Assembly: GCA_049613665.1 (NCBI GenBank)
Contig: JBMZCV010000033.1
Span: forward strand, 1 to 35,706
Length of the DNA: 35,706 nucleotides
Source: JBMZCV01 sp049613665
GTDB lineage: Bacteria > Bacteroidota > Bacteroidia > Chitinophagales > UBA2359
Reading direction: 5' to 3'
Part shown: piece after piece, positions 16,427 through 24,001 of the stretch
Numbering within the stretch: the stretch's first letter is position 1
Layout of the letters: each line of letters starts with the position of its first letter
Translations under genes and position numbers: made by a program
The notes under the pieces: generated by a model
The model's input: the letters and a program-made list of their open reading frames with translations, nothing else
What the model was told of the DNA's origin: nothing
Databases searched by the model: none

Positions 16427-16663
16427 ATGTCTAGAATTTGTCAATTATCAGGAAAGAAGCCTATTACAGGCAACAATGTTTCGCATTCAAACAGAAAAAC
16501 AAAAAGATGGTTTTATCCAAACCTACAAACAAAACGCTTTTACATTCCAGAAGAAGATCGTTGGGTTAAGCTAAAAGTATCAATGTCAGAATTGCGTACT
16601 ATCACCAAAAAAGGTGTATATGCTTATCTAAAAGAGCTTGAAAAGAAAGGCGTTACTGTTTAA
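16427..16663 (+). CDS. rpmB: 50S ribosomal protein L28
   Basis: 78 residues, first gene of the rpmB-rpmG-DUF4295 operon. Recognised by the N-terminal MSRICQLSGKKPITGNNVSH, the basic SNRKTKRWFYPNL and the C-terminal VSMSELRTITKKGVYAYL. It binds 23S rRNA in the large subunit. The CxxxG zinc ribbon of some L28 forms is absent, as only one cysteine is present. A near-consensus promoter element lies upstream. Confidence 0.97.
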   Translation: MSRICQLSGKKPITGNNVSHSNRKTKRWFYPNLQTKRFYIPEEDRWVKLKVSMSELRTITKKGVYAYLKELEKKGVTV

Positions 16664-16705
16664 AAAAAACAGACAACATACATTTTAACATCATTTACCA
16701 AAAAG

Positions 16706-16744
16706 CTTAAATAAATAGTTGGAAATAGTGCTTCTGAGCACTTA
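16706..16744 (-). repeat. Internally deleted family B element (B11) in the rpm operon
   Basis: CTTAAATAAATAGTTGG matches the outer right end of family B (29687-29706 inverted). It is joined directly to the hairpin end TAGTGCTTCTGAGCACTTA (stem AGTGCT/AGCACT), so the inner 60-70 bases are missing. It lies 22 bases upstream of the rpmG start and might form a hairpin in the transcript leader. Confidence 0.6.
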
Positions 16745-16766
16745 TCAATTTTATAATTTAATTATC

Positions 16767-16955
16767 ATGGCAAAAAAATCAAAAGGCAACAGAATTCAAG
16801 TAATTTTGGAATGTACTGAACATAAAACTTCGGGCCAACCTGGTACATCACGATACATTACTATGAAAAATAGAAGAAATACACCTTCAAGAATGGAATT
16901 AAAAAAGTTTAATCCTATTTTGAAGCGTTATACTGTTCACAAAGAAATCAAATAA
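16767..16955 (+). CDS. rpmG: 50S ribosomal protein L33
   Basis: 62 residues from ATG 16767 (MAKKSKGNRIQVILECTEHK). An in-frame ATG 48 bases earlier gives residues that do not fit the family and lies within a repeat. The motif GTSRYITMKNRRNTPSRMELKKFNP is typical of L33. Only one cysteine is present, so this is the zinc-free type. It is second in the operon. Confidence 0.97.
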   Translation: MAKKSKGNRIQVILECTEHKTSGQPGTSRYITMKNRRNTPSRMELKKFNPILKRYTVHKEIK

Positions 16956-17116
16956 GTATCTTCTTTGCTAAATAAATGTTGATTTCATACCTATTTTAGT
17001 ATCAATTTTTGAAATGAAAATATAATTTTTCAACTAAAATTGCTATCACAAAAAATAGTTATTTGATTTCAATATAATGCAAATCCTTTTTGTTATCACT
17101 TTAAAATATTATCATC

Positions 17117-17284
17117 ATGGGTAAAATAAGTAAGAACGCACGTGTCAATAGAGGAGCGAAAGGTGGAGGAAAAGACCACATCAAAATCGTTGTGAGTGTA
17201 AAAGACCCTAAAACAGGTAAATACGCTTACAAAGAAAAAATCGTTCACAAAGACAAACTTGACGAAGCTTTGAAAAATGTGTAA
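17117..17284 (+). CDS. DUF4295 small ribosome-associated protein (bL38-like)
   Basis: A 55-residue ORF shorter than most gene finders accept: MGKISKNARVNRGAKGGGKD, then HIKIVVSVKDPKTGKYAYKE and KIVHKDKLDEALKNV. The GGGK...VKDPKTGxYxxKE pattern and the position after rpmB and rpmG match the DUF4295 family of Bacteroidota. From memory, this family corresponds to the extra large-subunit protein bL38 found in Flavobacterium ribosomes; that link should be checked. A strong hairpin terminator follows at 17401. Confidence 0.85.
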   Translation: MGKISKNARVNRGAKGGGKDHIKIVVSVKDPKTGKYAYKEKIVHKDKLDEALKNV

Positions 17285-17400
17285 ACAAACACTATTAAAT
17301 AGGCACATTGCGTCAAAAAAATAGTTGAAAAAAATAAATGTTGCTTTCAGAACAATACAATATTATGTGTTCTTAAAATATCATTTCGTTTTTTTGATAA

Positions 17401-17436
17401 AAAAGCTTCTCTTTTAACAAAAAGAGAAGCTTTTTT
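17401..17436 (+). terminator. Terminator of rpmB-rpmG-DUF4295 operon
   Basis: AAAAGCTTCTCTTT (17401-17414) pairs perfectly with AAAGAGAAGCTTTT (17421-17434), followed by T residues to 17436. It separates the operon from ftsY. Confidence 0.88.
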
Positions 17437-17463
17437 AGTATTTTGGGCATAGCTATTTTAGCG

Positions 17464-17521
17464 TTTGTTTGAGTTTTATTTTTTCGTTTAAAATAAAAAA
17501 AAAAGATAATACTCAAACAAA
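17464..17521. other. Long AT-rich hairpin between rpm operon and ftsY
   Basis: TTTGTTTGAGT (17464-17474) pairs with ACTCAAACAAA (17511-17521), with an inner AT-rich stem around CGTTTA. Its role is unknown. The 437-base gap 17285-17721 otherwise holds the operon terminator and the ftsY promoter. Confidence 0.4.
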
Positions 17522-17641
17522 ACTCTTAGTAGAAAATGAGTGTTTAATAATAACTGTTCGACATTGGCAATTTTTAGTTAAAAAATGCCTCTTTCATTTA
17601 TATTTCAGATTTCTTACCTCAACAACAAATTGGTAAATACT

Positions 17642-17649
17642 TATATTTG
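17642..17649 (+). promoter_or_regulatory. -7 promoter element of ftsY
   Basis: TATATTTG, an exact TAnnTTTG match followed by C, lies 72 bases before the ftsY ATG. Confidence 0.5.
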
Positions 17650-17721
17650 CTAATTGCGTTTTGTAAAAAAAATAGAAATCGGACATACAAAAAATATACC
17701 TAAAACTAAAGCATATTATTT

Positions 17722-18681
17722 ATGGGTTTTTTCGGCAAATTCTTCTCTAAAGAAAAAAAACAAGACTTAAATAAAGGTCTTGAAAAAAGCAGTCAAAGTA
17801 TTTTTAGCAAATTAAGCAAAGCTGTTGCTGGAAAAGATATAGTTGATGACGAAGTTCTGGACGAAATAGAAGAAGTATTGGCTTCTTCAGACATTTCGGT
17901 AGCCACAGTTATCAAAATTATTGACCGACTCGAAGCTAGAGTTGCCAAAGATAAATATCTCAATGTCAATGAGGTATATAAAATGTTGAAAGAAGAAATT
18001 ATTGGGCTGTTGAGCGAAAATAATACGCCAGACTATACAGATTTTGAAATGCCTGATACTTCGCTAAAACCACATGTCATTTTGATAGTGGGAGTAAATG
18101 GAGCAGGAAAAACCACAACTATTGGTAAGCTAGCCAATATGTATAAAAGCAGAGGGAAAAATGTTTTGCTTGGTGCTGCCGATACCTTTAGAGCTGCAGC
18201 CGTTGAACAGCTCGAAGCGTGGGCAAACAGAGTTGATGTGCCTATCATTAAGCAAGGTACAGGTGCAGATCCTGCTGCCGTAGCCTTCGATACCGTAGCT
18301 GCTGCCTGCAATAGAGATGCCGACATCGTAATGGTAGATACTGCTGGTCGTTTGCACACGAAAGTAGGTTTGATGCGAGAATTGACGAAAATCAAAAATG
18401 TGATGAAAAAGGTAGATGAGGAGTTTCCTCATGAAGTGTTGCTTGTGTTAGATGGCTCAACAGGCCAAAATGCACTAATTCAAGCAGAACATTTTACGAA
18501 AGCTACCGAAGTAACAGCCATTGCTATCACAAAACTAGATGGAACTGCAAAAGGTGGTGCTGTTATTGGCATTGCAGACCAATTTAAAATCCCTATCAAA
18601 TATATCGGCGTTGGCGAAGGCTTAGAGCAGTTGCAAGTATTCAACAAAAAAGAATATGTCGATAGCCTTTTTGGGAAATAA
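17722..18681 (+). CDS. ftsY: Signal recognition particle receptor FtsY
   Basis: SRP GTPase receptor that docks ribosome-SRP complexes at the inner membrane. It has 319 residues, the short form without a long acidic A domain. The N domain covers about residues 20-105. The G domain starts with G124VNGAGKTTTIGKLA (G1), followed by AADTFRAAAVEQLEAW (SRP-type insertion), VDTAGRLH (G3), TKLDGTAKGG (G4) and the closing YIGVGEGLEQLQVF. The ATG is preceded by an A-rich leader and gives MGFFGKFFSKEKKQ, a plausible membrane-targeting N-terminus. Confidence 0.97.
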   Translation: MGFFGKFFSKEKKQDLNKGLEKSSQSIFSKLSKAVAGKDIVDDEVLDEIEEVLASSDISVATVIKIIDRLEARVAKDKYLNVNEVYKMLKEEIIGLLSENNTPDYTDFEMPDTSLKPHVILIVGVNGAGKTTTIGKLANMYKSRGKNVLLGAADTFRAAAVEQLEAWANRVDVPIIKQGTGADPAAVAFDTVAAACNRDADIVMVDTAGRLHTKVGLMRELTKIKNVMKKVDEEFPHEVLLVLDGSTGQNALIQAEHFTKATEVTAIAITKLDGTAKGGAVIGIADQFKIPIKYIGVGEGLEQLQVFNKKEYVDSLFGK

Positions 18682-18692
18682 AACTTTAGCTA

Positions 18693-18765
18693 TTTTTGGC
18701 AAGGAAAACATACTATTTTTTTAGTAAAATAGATAAATGTTGTTCGTCTTAGCCTAAAAAACATT
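18693..18765 (-). repeat. Family A remnant in reverse orientation (A6)
   Basis: TTTTGGCAAGGAAAACATAC followed by TATTTTTTT matches the right arm of family A inverted. CTTAGCCTAAAAAA about 45 bases later is the left arm inverted. The centre differs from other copies. It lies in the ftsY-rimO gap. Confidence 0.55.
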
Positions 18766-18794
18766 CCCTAAAATTACAAAAATATTATTTGTTC

Positions 18795-18827
18795 AGACCA
18801 GACAGATTTCAAAAATTTGTCTGGTCT
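18795..18827. terminator. Hairpin after ftsY
   Basis: AGACCAGACAGATTT pairs with AAATTTGTCTGGTCT (15 bp, one G-U) over a 3-base loop. The downstream side lacks a strong T-run, so termination strength is uncertain. A second AT-rich hairpin (TTTTCAACAAAAA/TTTTTGTTGAAAA, 18853-18887) lies just before rimO. Confidence 0.6.
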
Positions 18828-18915
18828 AAGCTTTTAAAAAAAACACGCTTACTTTTCAACAAAAAAACATTTCCTTTTTGTTGAAAAACGCCTCAATTTT
18901 CAAGAAAAATCTTTT

Positions 18916-20244
18916 ATGAAAACCAAAGCATTTAAAAATAAAGCTAATAAAGTAAATGTCATTACGCTCGGTTGCTCAAAAAATTTGGTTGATTCCGAAG
19001 TATTAATGAGCCAACTGAAAGCAAATGATATTGATGCAACACATGAAAGCGAAAAAGATGACGCAAATGTCGTTGTTGTCAATACTTGTGGCTTTATTGA
19101 TGTGGCAAAACAAGAATCTATCAATACGATTTTGCAATATGCTGATGCAAAAACAGAAGGTGAAATCGAAAAATTGTATGTTACAGGTTGTCTTTCTCAA
19201 CGTTACAAAGATGATTTGCAAGCCGAGATGCCAGAAGTTGATGCTTTTTTTGGCACTTTAGATTTGCCTTTTCTGCTAGAAGAACTCGGTGCAGACTACA
19301 AACATGACCTTATTGGAGAGCGGTCGCTTCTAACAACGCCTCCACATTATGCTTATCTCAAAATCTCGGAAGGTTGCAATCGTACTTGCTCATTTTGTGC
19401 TATTCCTTTGATGCGTGGCAAACACATTTCTAAACCTATCGAAAAGCTAGTAGCAGAAGCAGAGCATCTTGTCAAAAATGGCGTGAAAGAAGTGATGCTG
19501 ATAGCTCAAGAATTGACTTATTATGGTTTAGATTTGTATAAAAAACGCCGTTTGGCAGACTTGCTTTATGCCTTAAATGAAGTGGAAGGCCTCGAATGGA
19601 TTAGAATGCACTATGCTTATCCGCACAAGTTTCCGATGGAAATTATTGATGCTATGAAGGCTTGCGATAAGGTGTGTAATTATCTCGATATTCCGTTGCA
19701 ACATATCAGCAGCAAGGTATTGAAAGATATGAAGCGTTTGATAACAAAAGAGGAAACTTACGCTTTAGTAGCAGCAATTCGTGAAAAAATGCCAAATATC
19801 GCACTCCGAACTACTATGCTAGTCGGTTTTCCTGATGAAACGGAGGAAGATATCGAAGAGTTGGCTCAGTTTATTAGAGACATGCGTTTTGAGCGTTTGG
19901 GTGTTTTTCAGTATTCTCACGAAGAAAATACAAGCGGTTATTTGCTAAACGACAATGTTTCGGCAGAAGAAAAAGCAGAGCGAACAAATTATATCATGGA
20001 AATTCAGCAGCAAATTTCTTATGAAAAAAACCAAGAAAAAGTAGGCAATATTTACAAAGTTTTATTTGATAGAAAAGAAGGAGATTATTTTATTGGCCGT
20101 ACCGAATTTGACTCGCCAGAGGTAGATAATGAAGTATTGGTAGATGCAAATGAAGCAAGCAATTTTGTGAGAATTGGCGATTTTGCACAAGTGCGAATCA
20201 CTAATGCAGAAGACTTTGATTTGTATGGCGAAATTGTGAGGTAA
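18916..20244 (+). CDS. rimO: Ribosomal protein S12 methylthiotransferase RimO
   Basis: Radical-SAM enzyme that adds a methylthio group to the conserved aspartate of S12. 442 residues, family length. The N-terminal UPF0004 domain has VITLGCSKNLVDSEVLM, VNTCGFID and VTGCLSQRY with its cluster-binding cysteines. The radical-SAM motif is C154NRTC158SFC161. RimO-type sequences GKHISKPIEKLVAEAE and EVMLIAQELTYYGLDLY separate it from MiaB. A C-terminal TRAM domain is present (from about 375). FtsY-RimO adjacency is common in Bacteroidota. Confidence 0.97.
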   Translation: MKTKAFKNKANKVNVITLGCSKNLVDSEVLMSQLKANDIDATHESEKDDANVVVVNTCGFIDVAKQESINTILQYADAKTEGEIEKLYVTGCLSQRYKDDLQAEMPEVDAFFGTLDLPFLLEELGADYKHDLIGERSLLTTPPHYAYLKISEGCNRTCSFCAIPLMRGKHISKPIEKLVAEAEHLVKNGVKEVMLIAQELTYYGLDLYKKRRLADLLYALNEVEGLEWIRMHYAYPHKFPMEIIDAMKACDKVCNYLDIPLQHISSKVLKDMKRLITKEETYALVAAIREKMPNIALRTTMLVGFPDETEEDIEELAQFIRDMRFERLGVFQYSHEENTSGYLLNDNVSAEEKAERTNYIMEIQQQISYEKNQEKVGNIYKVLFDRKEGDYFIGRTEFDSPEVDNEVLVDANEASNFVRIGDFAQVRITNAEDFDLYGEIVR

Positions 20245-20258
20245 TTATTTTTTAGCAC

Positions 20259-20362
20259 ATAAGTAGTCGGACAGATTTATTCTACAAAATAGTGAAAACT
20301 AACACGCTGAATATCAATACGTTAGTTCAAATCGTCCTATTATTAAATAGTGCTGGCACTTA
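20259..20362 (-). repeat. Family B repeat, copy B2
   Basis: Full-length (about 104 bp) in reverse orientation, from ATAAGTAGTCGGACAG to AATAGTGCTGGCACTTA. One base of the CAA loop is missing relative to 29596. It contains the internal AACACGCTGAATATCAATACGTT pair of complementary arms. It lies in the rimO/ABC intergenic gap. Confidence 0.8.
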
Positions 20363-20368
20363 AAAAAC

Positions 20369-20408
20369 AAAAAAGACGTATCAAATGGAATTTTGATGCG
20401 TCTTTTTT
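20369..20408. terminator. Terminator between convergent rimO and ABC gene
   Basis: AAAAAAGACGTATCAAA pairs with TTTTGATGCGTCTTTTTT with one G-U. A-run and T-run on the two sides make it bidirectional. It serves the minus-strand ABC gene ending at 20415. Confidence 0.85.
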
Positions 20409-20414
20409 ATTTTG

Positions 20415-21080
20415 TTAATGTTTTTCATGAATAATCAACCCATCTTTCATCAATAGTTTTCTATCCGACATATTGGCTAGTTCTTCATTGTGTGTCACGA
20501 TAACAAATGTTTGATTAAATTCTTTTCGCAAGTCGAAAAAAAGCTGATGTAAATTTGCTGAACTTGCCGAATCAAGATTACCTGAAGGCTCATCCGCTAA
20601 AATAACATTTGGATTATTTATTAAAGCCCTTGCTACTGCAACTCTTTGTTGTTCGCCGCCCGAAAGTTGTGAAGGCTTGTGCTGCATTCGCTCGCTCAAT
20701 CCCAAAAAATCTAACAACTGTTTGGCAGCTTTTAATATTTCGCTATCTTTTCGTTGCTGCATCAAATAAGCTGGAATACACACATTTTCGACTGCTGTAA
20801 ACTCTGGTAACAAATGATGAAATTGAAAAACAAAACCAATATGCCGATTGCGAAAACGTGCTAAAGCCGTATCATTGAGTTTCTGAATAGCTGTATCTGC
20901 AATAGTCAATTCGCCAAAATCTGGACGGTCAAGCGTACCCAAAATGTGCAATAACGTGCTTTTTCCTGCTCCAGATGCTCCAACAATAGATACAATTTCG
21001 CCTTTATCTATCTGAATATCAACGCCTTGCAAAACTTTTAAATTTTTATAAGATTTTTTTATGTTTTTTCCGTAAATCAT
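20415..21080 (-). CDS. ABC transporter ATPase, LolD/MacB type
   Basis: 221 residues, a single ABC ATPase domain. Walker A is GASGAGKST (34-42), the signature is LSGGEQQRVAVARAL, Walker B is VILADEPSGNLD and the H-loop is VTHNEEL. This is the LolD/MacB subfamily, which powers lipoprotein release or three-part efflux through FtsX-like permeases. No permease gene is adjacent, so the substrate cannot be named. The permease must be encoded elsewhere, a common arrangement for lolD in this phylum. Confidence 0.92.
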   Translation of the reverse strand: MIYGKNIKKSYKNLKVLQGVDIQIDKGEIVSIVGASGAGKSTLLHILGTLDRPDFGELTIADTAIQKLNDTALARFRNRHIGFVFQFHHLLPEFTAVENVCIPAYLMQQRKDSEILKAAKQLLDFLGLSERMQHKPSQLSGGEQQRVAVARALINNPNVILADEPSGNLDSASSANLHQLFFDLRKEFNQTFVIVTHNEELANMSDRKLLMKDGLIIHEKH

Positions 21081-21224
21081 GTTTTTTCAATATGAAATAT
21101 ACCTATACTTTTTGTAAGCTTCGATATTTAAGTAATGAAGTACAATTAAGTAATATTCAAAAAATTATTTTTTTTTCTCTATCTCTAAAAAAATGTTTAG
21201 CGTGTTTAAGGCTTAATCTAACCT

Positions 21225-21563
21225 CTACAAAGGCACACTAAAATAGATATTAAAATACGCTTGTAAATCTTGATAAGCAAAGTAGAACAATAAAACATTA
21301 AAAATAGCAATCACAGGCAAACCCCACAAAAAGTAAGATTTCCTAGACTTGTGACGCAACAAAGGCGACATACCAAGTCCGATGCCCACAAAACCAAACA
21401 ATAGTGCATTCAATAATAGCACAGCTTCTGGAATTCGCATCGTATCTTTGCCAATAACATTTGCATTTGCTATCGCAATTCGTTTGTCATTCCACATCAA
21501 ATAAAAAGAACGAATATTGATAAAAATAAATATAATCAGTAAATAGAGTAAGTTAATATTCAC
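21225..21563 (-). CDS. DUF1294 family membrane protein
   Basis: 112 residues with about four hydrophobic segments. The DUF1294 pattern is present: Y-x-M-W-NDKRIAI, then MRIPEAVLLLNALLFGFVGI, GLGM and LLRHKSRKSYF. The family has no established function. It lies between two ABC ATPases on the same strand, with gaps of about 140 bases on either side, so cotranscription is not certain. Confidence 0.85.
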   Translation of the reverse strand: MNINLLYLLIIFIFINIRSFYLMWNDKRIAIANANVIGKDTMRIPEAVLLLNALLFGFVGIGLGMSPLLRHKSRKSYFLWGLPVIAIFNVLLFYFAYQDLQAYFNIYFSVPL

Positions 21564-21629
21564 TTTGTTTTTGTTTGTAAGTACATAGATATGTTTTTCT
21601 TGCGAAAAAATGTTTCTTTTGTTAAACCT

Positions 21630-21680
21630 TAATTTTCAATGCGTTGGCAACGAATCGGCCGTTTATTAAATAGTGCTTGC
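21630..21680 (-). repeat. Family B partial repeat, copy B3
   Basis: TTTTCAATGCGTTGGCAACG and the following GAATCGGCCGTTTATTAAATAGTGCTTG match the left half of 29596-29706 closely. The other half is missing. It lies between the DUF1294 gene and the Mla-type ATPase. Confidence 0.75.
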
Positions 21681-21696
21681 TTCACAACTTAATAAA

Positions 21697-22458
21697 TTAT
21701 ACACGTCCTTTGCCTTCTCTTAAAGCTTTTAGAAAATCGGAAGCAAAAATAAAGTCATTTAGAATTTGATTGGTACTTGTCAAAATATCTTTGCTACTGC
21801 CTTGCCATTCTTGAAAACCTTGATGCAAAAAAGTAACATTTTCGCCCATTCCCATGACCGAGTTCATATCATGTGTATTGATAACGGTTGTCATCTTAAA
21901 TTCGTGGGTAATTTCTGTCAATAATTCATCAATAACGATAGAGGTTTTTGGGTCGAGGCCAGAGTTTGGCTCGTCGCAAAACAAAAATCTAGGATTCAAT
22001 ACAATAGCTCGAGCAATGCCCACACGTTTCATCATACCACCACTTATTTCACCAGGATATTTATCGTTTGCTCCCACCAAATTGACACGTTCTAAGCAAA
22101 AATTGACTCTATTCATTTTTTCTTTAGTTGTCATTTTGGTAAACATATTGAGCGGAAATAATACATTTTCGGCTACGGTCATTGAATCAAACAAAGCACC
22201 GCCTTGAAATAACATGCCTATTTTTTTTCGGATTTCTTTTTTTTGTTTGATATCTAGCCTCGTAAAATCGACACCATCATAAAAAATAGAGCCTGTTGTT
22301 GGTTGAAATAAACCAACCAAACATTTCATAAAAACAGTTTTACCAGAGCCACTTGTTCCAATAATTAAATTGCATTTGCCTGTTTGCAAAACCGTAGAAA
22401 TGCCTTTCAAAACCTCTTTGTCGTCAAAAGATTTTTTTAAATTTTTAACTTCTATCAT
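21697..22458 (-). CDS. ABC transporter ATPase, MlaF/Mce-associated type
   Basis: 253 residues from ATG 22456-22458 (MIEVKNLKKSFDDKEVLKGI). The frame continues 31 residues further up, but that segment is not family-like. Walker A is GTSGSGKT (34-41), the signature is ISGGMMKRVGIARAI with the methionine typical of MlaF-type ATPases, and Walker B is FLFCDEPNSGLDP. Such ATPases drive phospholipid movement between membranes together with an MlaE permease and an MCE protein. Neither is in this window; the upstream genes are unrelated membrane proteins. Likely activity is lipid transport. Confidence 0.9.
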   Translation of the reverse strand: MIEVKNLKKSFDDKEVLKGISTVLQTGKCNLIIGTSGSGKTVFMKCLVGLFQPTTGSIFYDGVDFTRLDIKQKKEIRKKIGMLFQGGALFDSMTVAENVLFPLNMFTKMTTKEKMNRVNFCLERVNLVGANDKYPGEISGGMMKRVGIARAIVLNPRFLFCDEPNSGLDPKTSIVIDELLTEITHEFKMTTVINTHDMNSVMGMGENVTFLHQGFQEWQGSSKDILTSTNQILNDFIFASDFLKALREGKGRV

Positions 22459-22568
22459 ACTGAAAAAATTTAGGGCAAAAGATAGTCTTTTTTTTAAAGA
22501 AATACGATAACTAAGGCTAAAATTTAAGTTTTTTTTGCCATTACTAAGCAATTGATTGGATCAAATAT

Positions 22569-22650
22569 TCAGTAGTCGTTCAGATGTTTTTTAGTATTTG
22601 AAAACAAAATAACGCATTGACAATCAAAGTGTTAGCAAGCTAAATAGGCA
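22569..22650 (-). repeat. Family B diverged repeat, copy B4
   Basis: CAGTAGTCGTTCAGATG, AACGCATTGACAATCAAAGTGTTAG and GCTAAATAGG align with the reverse of family B, but the AGTGCTTGGCACTT hairpin end is lost. It lies between the Mla-type ATPase and the 22654 membrane gene. Confidence 0.55.
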
Positions 22651-22653
22651 ATA

Positions 22654-23049
22654 TTATTTGGGTTTTAATTTTTGAAAAAAAGCTGATATTCCGAGTGTTG
22701 CAAGCAAGGCAATAAAAGCTGATGTTCCGAGTGCACCGCCATATCCATCAAAAAAAATGCTTTGGTTGATATAAATAATGCTAAAAATTATTCCAGAAAG
22801 TGTTAACAAGCCATAATTTGTCATTTTTTTCGAAGAAATCATACCGACAAAAGAAGCTCCTATAAATGTTAAGGGAATATTTTTTGTTAGATAAGTGTTA
22901 AGGATTTCAGGAAAGCAATAAAAAAACAAACCTACTATTAGCGACAATAAGGCAGAGGCTCTTACTGCACCTTGCTTTAGCTGTTCGCTGACGTAGAATG
23001 TAAGTATCGTTCCTACAATTCCTGTTAAAATAATGATGATATTGTTCAT
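22654..23049 (-). CDS. Small membrane protein, second of an overlapping pair
   Basis: 131 residues from ATG 23047-23049, which overlaps the TGA of the upstream gene as ATGA. The frame has an ATG 12 bases earlier, but the overlap is the usual coupled arrangement. About five hydrophobic helices. FVGM (in IGASFVGMISS), then GYGGALGTSAFIALL parallel motifs in its partner. I do not recognise the family. It probably acts with the upstream gene in one membrane complex. Confidence 0.8.
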   Translation of the reverse strand: MNNIIIILTGIVGTILTFYVSEQLKQGAVRASALLSLIVGLFFYCFPEILNTYLTKNIPLTFIGASFVGMISSKKMTNYGLLTLSGIIFSIIYINQSIFFDGYGGALGTSAFIALLATLGISAFFQKLKPK

Positions 23050-23633
23050 TTTGCTACCCAATAAATTAAGGAAACCATTGCGACACCTCCAAAAGCGATT
23101 GTTCCTAACTTTCCACCAATGCCTAAAAACAAGTTTTTGGATAACATAAAAAGAACACCTGCTAAAATTCCTGCCGCCATCGCAAAACTAATGGAAGGAA
23201 CAACTGCTACGCTCGACATGCCTACAAATGTGCCGCAATAAATAGTAGCTGGCAATTTTTTCAAATAAGCCGATTCTTTGCTTATTGTCGGTAAAAATGA
23301 TGCCAAAGTGCCTACAATTCCTGCCGCCAAAACACTGCCCAAATTGCCATAAATATTGAGTATATAGCAAGCTATTGCTCCAATAGGAATCCATATTGCT
23401 ACCGAAAAGTTTTCGTAAGTATATTGTTTGTGATGCAAATCTAAGTGCATAAATCCGAACAACATCGTCAGCATAATGAAAAGCATCGGCATCATAGCAT
23501 AAATCGAAGCAAGATTGTACTGCTCTTTTAATGTCATAGTCAAAATTGCAATTGGCAAAAATAAAAAAGTTATAAGCAGTAAAAACCGAATAACTTTGTG
23601 CGTTTTCAATAGTTGCTTTTTCGTATTTATCAT
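23046..23633 (-). CDS. Membrane protein, first of an overlapping pair
   Basis: 195 residues, about six membrane helices after a basic N-terminus (MINTKKQLLKTHKVIRF). It contains ATIYCGTFVGMSSVAVVPSI and LGIGGKLGTIAFGGVAMVSL, echoed in the downstream protein. An additional His-rich loop (HLDLHHKQY) faces one side. No named family is recognised. Translation is coupled to the next gene by the ATGA overlap. A transporter or channel role is plausible but unproven. Confidence 0.82.
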   Translation of the reverse strand: MINTKKQLLKTHKVIRFLLLITFLFLPIAILTMTLKEQYNLASIYAMMPMLFIMLTMLFGFMHLDLHHKQYTYENFSVAIWIPIGAIACYILNIYGNLGSVLAAGIVGTLASFLPTISKESAYLKKLPATIYCGTFVGMSSVAVVPSISFAMAAGILAGVLFMLSKNLFLGIGGKLGTIAFGGVAMVSLIYWVAK

Positions 23634-23712
23634 ATCTGTTTTTATCTTTTCAGATTTATGAAAGGCTTGCCATAATAACAGATTAGGTTCAAAAAAACAA
23701 ATTTTTATACCA

Positions 23713-23900
23713 ACAGTTCAGACATTTACACATTTTTTTATCAAAGGCTTAAACATATTATTTTTTTTAGGCTAAGTAACGTTCAAAAAATAACTTCTTT
23801 ATTTGCGATTGACATTTTCTGACCTACTTCGTTGAAAAGCCTCGCCGTAGCTATGGCTATGACTGTGTTTTTTGTTAAATTTACAATTGTTATACAAAAA
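23713..23900 (+). repeat. Family A element with replaced centre (A4), including repeat C copy 2
   Basis: The left end AACAGTTCAGACATTT and left arm run to AGGCTAAG (23779). The right flank GTTAAATTTACAATTGTTATACAAAAA (about 23866-23892) matches the right end of other copies. Between them lies a different sequence, starting with the 38-bp block (23773-23810) also found at 7528-7565. The palindromic arms are broken. It fills most of the 368-base gap before the transglutaminase gene. Confidence 0.6.
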
Positions 23901-23923
23901 CGCTTTATTTGTTTCGTAAAAAG

Positions 23924-23956
23924 AGGTGGCAAATACTCTAGAAGTACCTGCCACCT
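23924..23956. repeat. Family E palindrome, copy 3
   Basis: AGGTGGCAAATACTCTAGAA... pairs with its inverted half (AGGTGGCA/TGCCACCT plus inner pairs). It lies 46 bases past the stop of the minus-strand transglutaminase gene and could act as its terminator. Confidence 0.65.
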
Positions 23957-23962
23957 AAATAT

Positions 23963-24000
23963 TTTTTAGTTGCTGGTGATAACGCACAACAACGGCAAGA
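23963..24000. repeat. Hairpin repeat D, copy 2
   Basis: TTTTTAGTTGCTGGTGATAACGCACAACAACGGCAAGA, a relative of 4072-4109 and 26182-26220 with weaker pairing, directly abutting the stop codon of the transglutaminase gene. Confidence 0.55.
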
Positions 24001-24001
24001 A

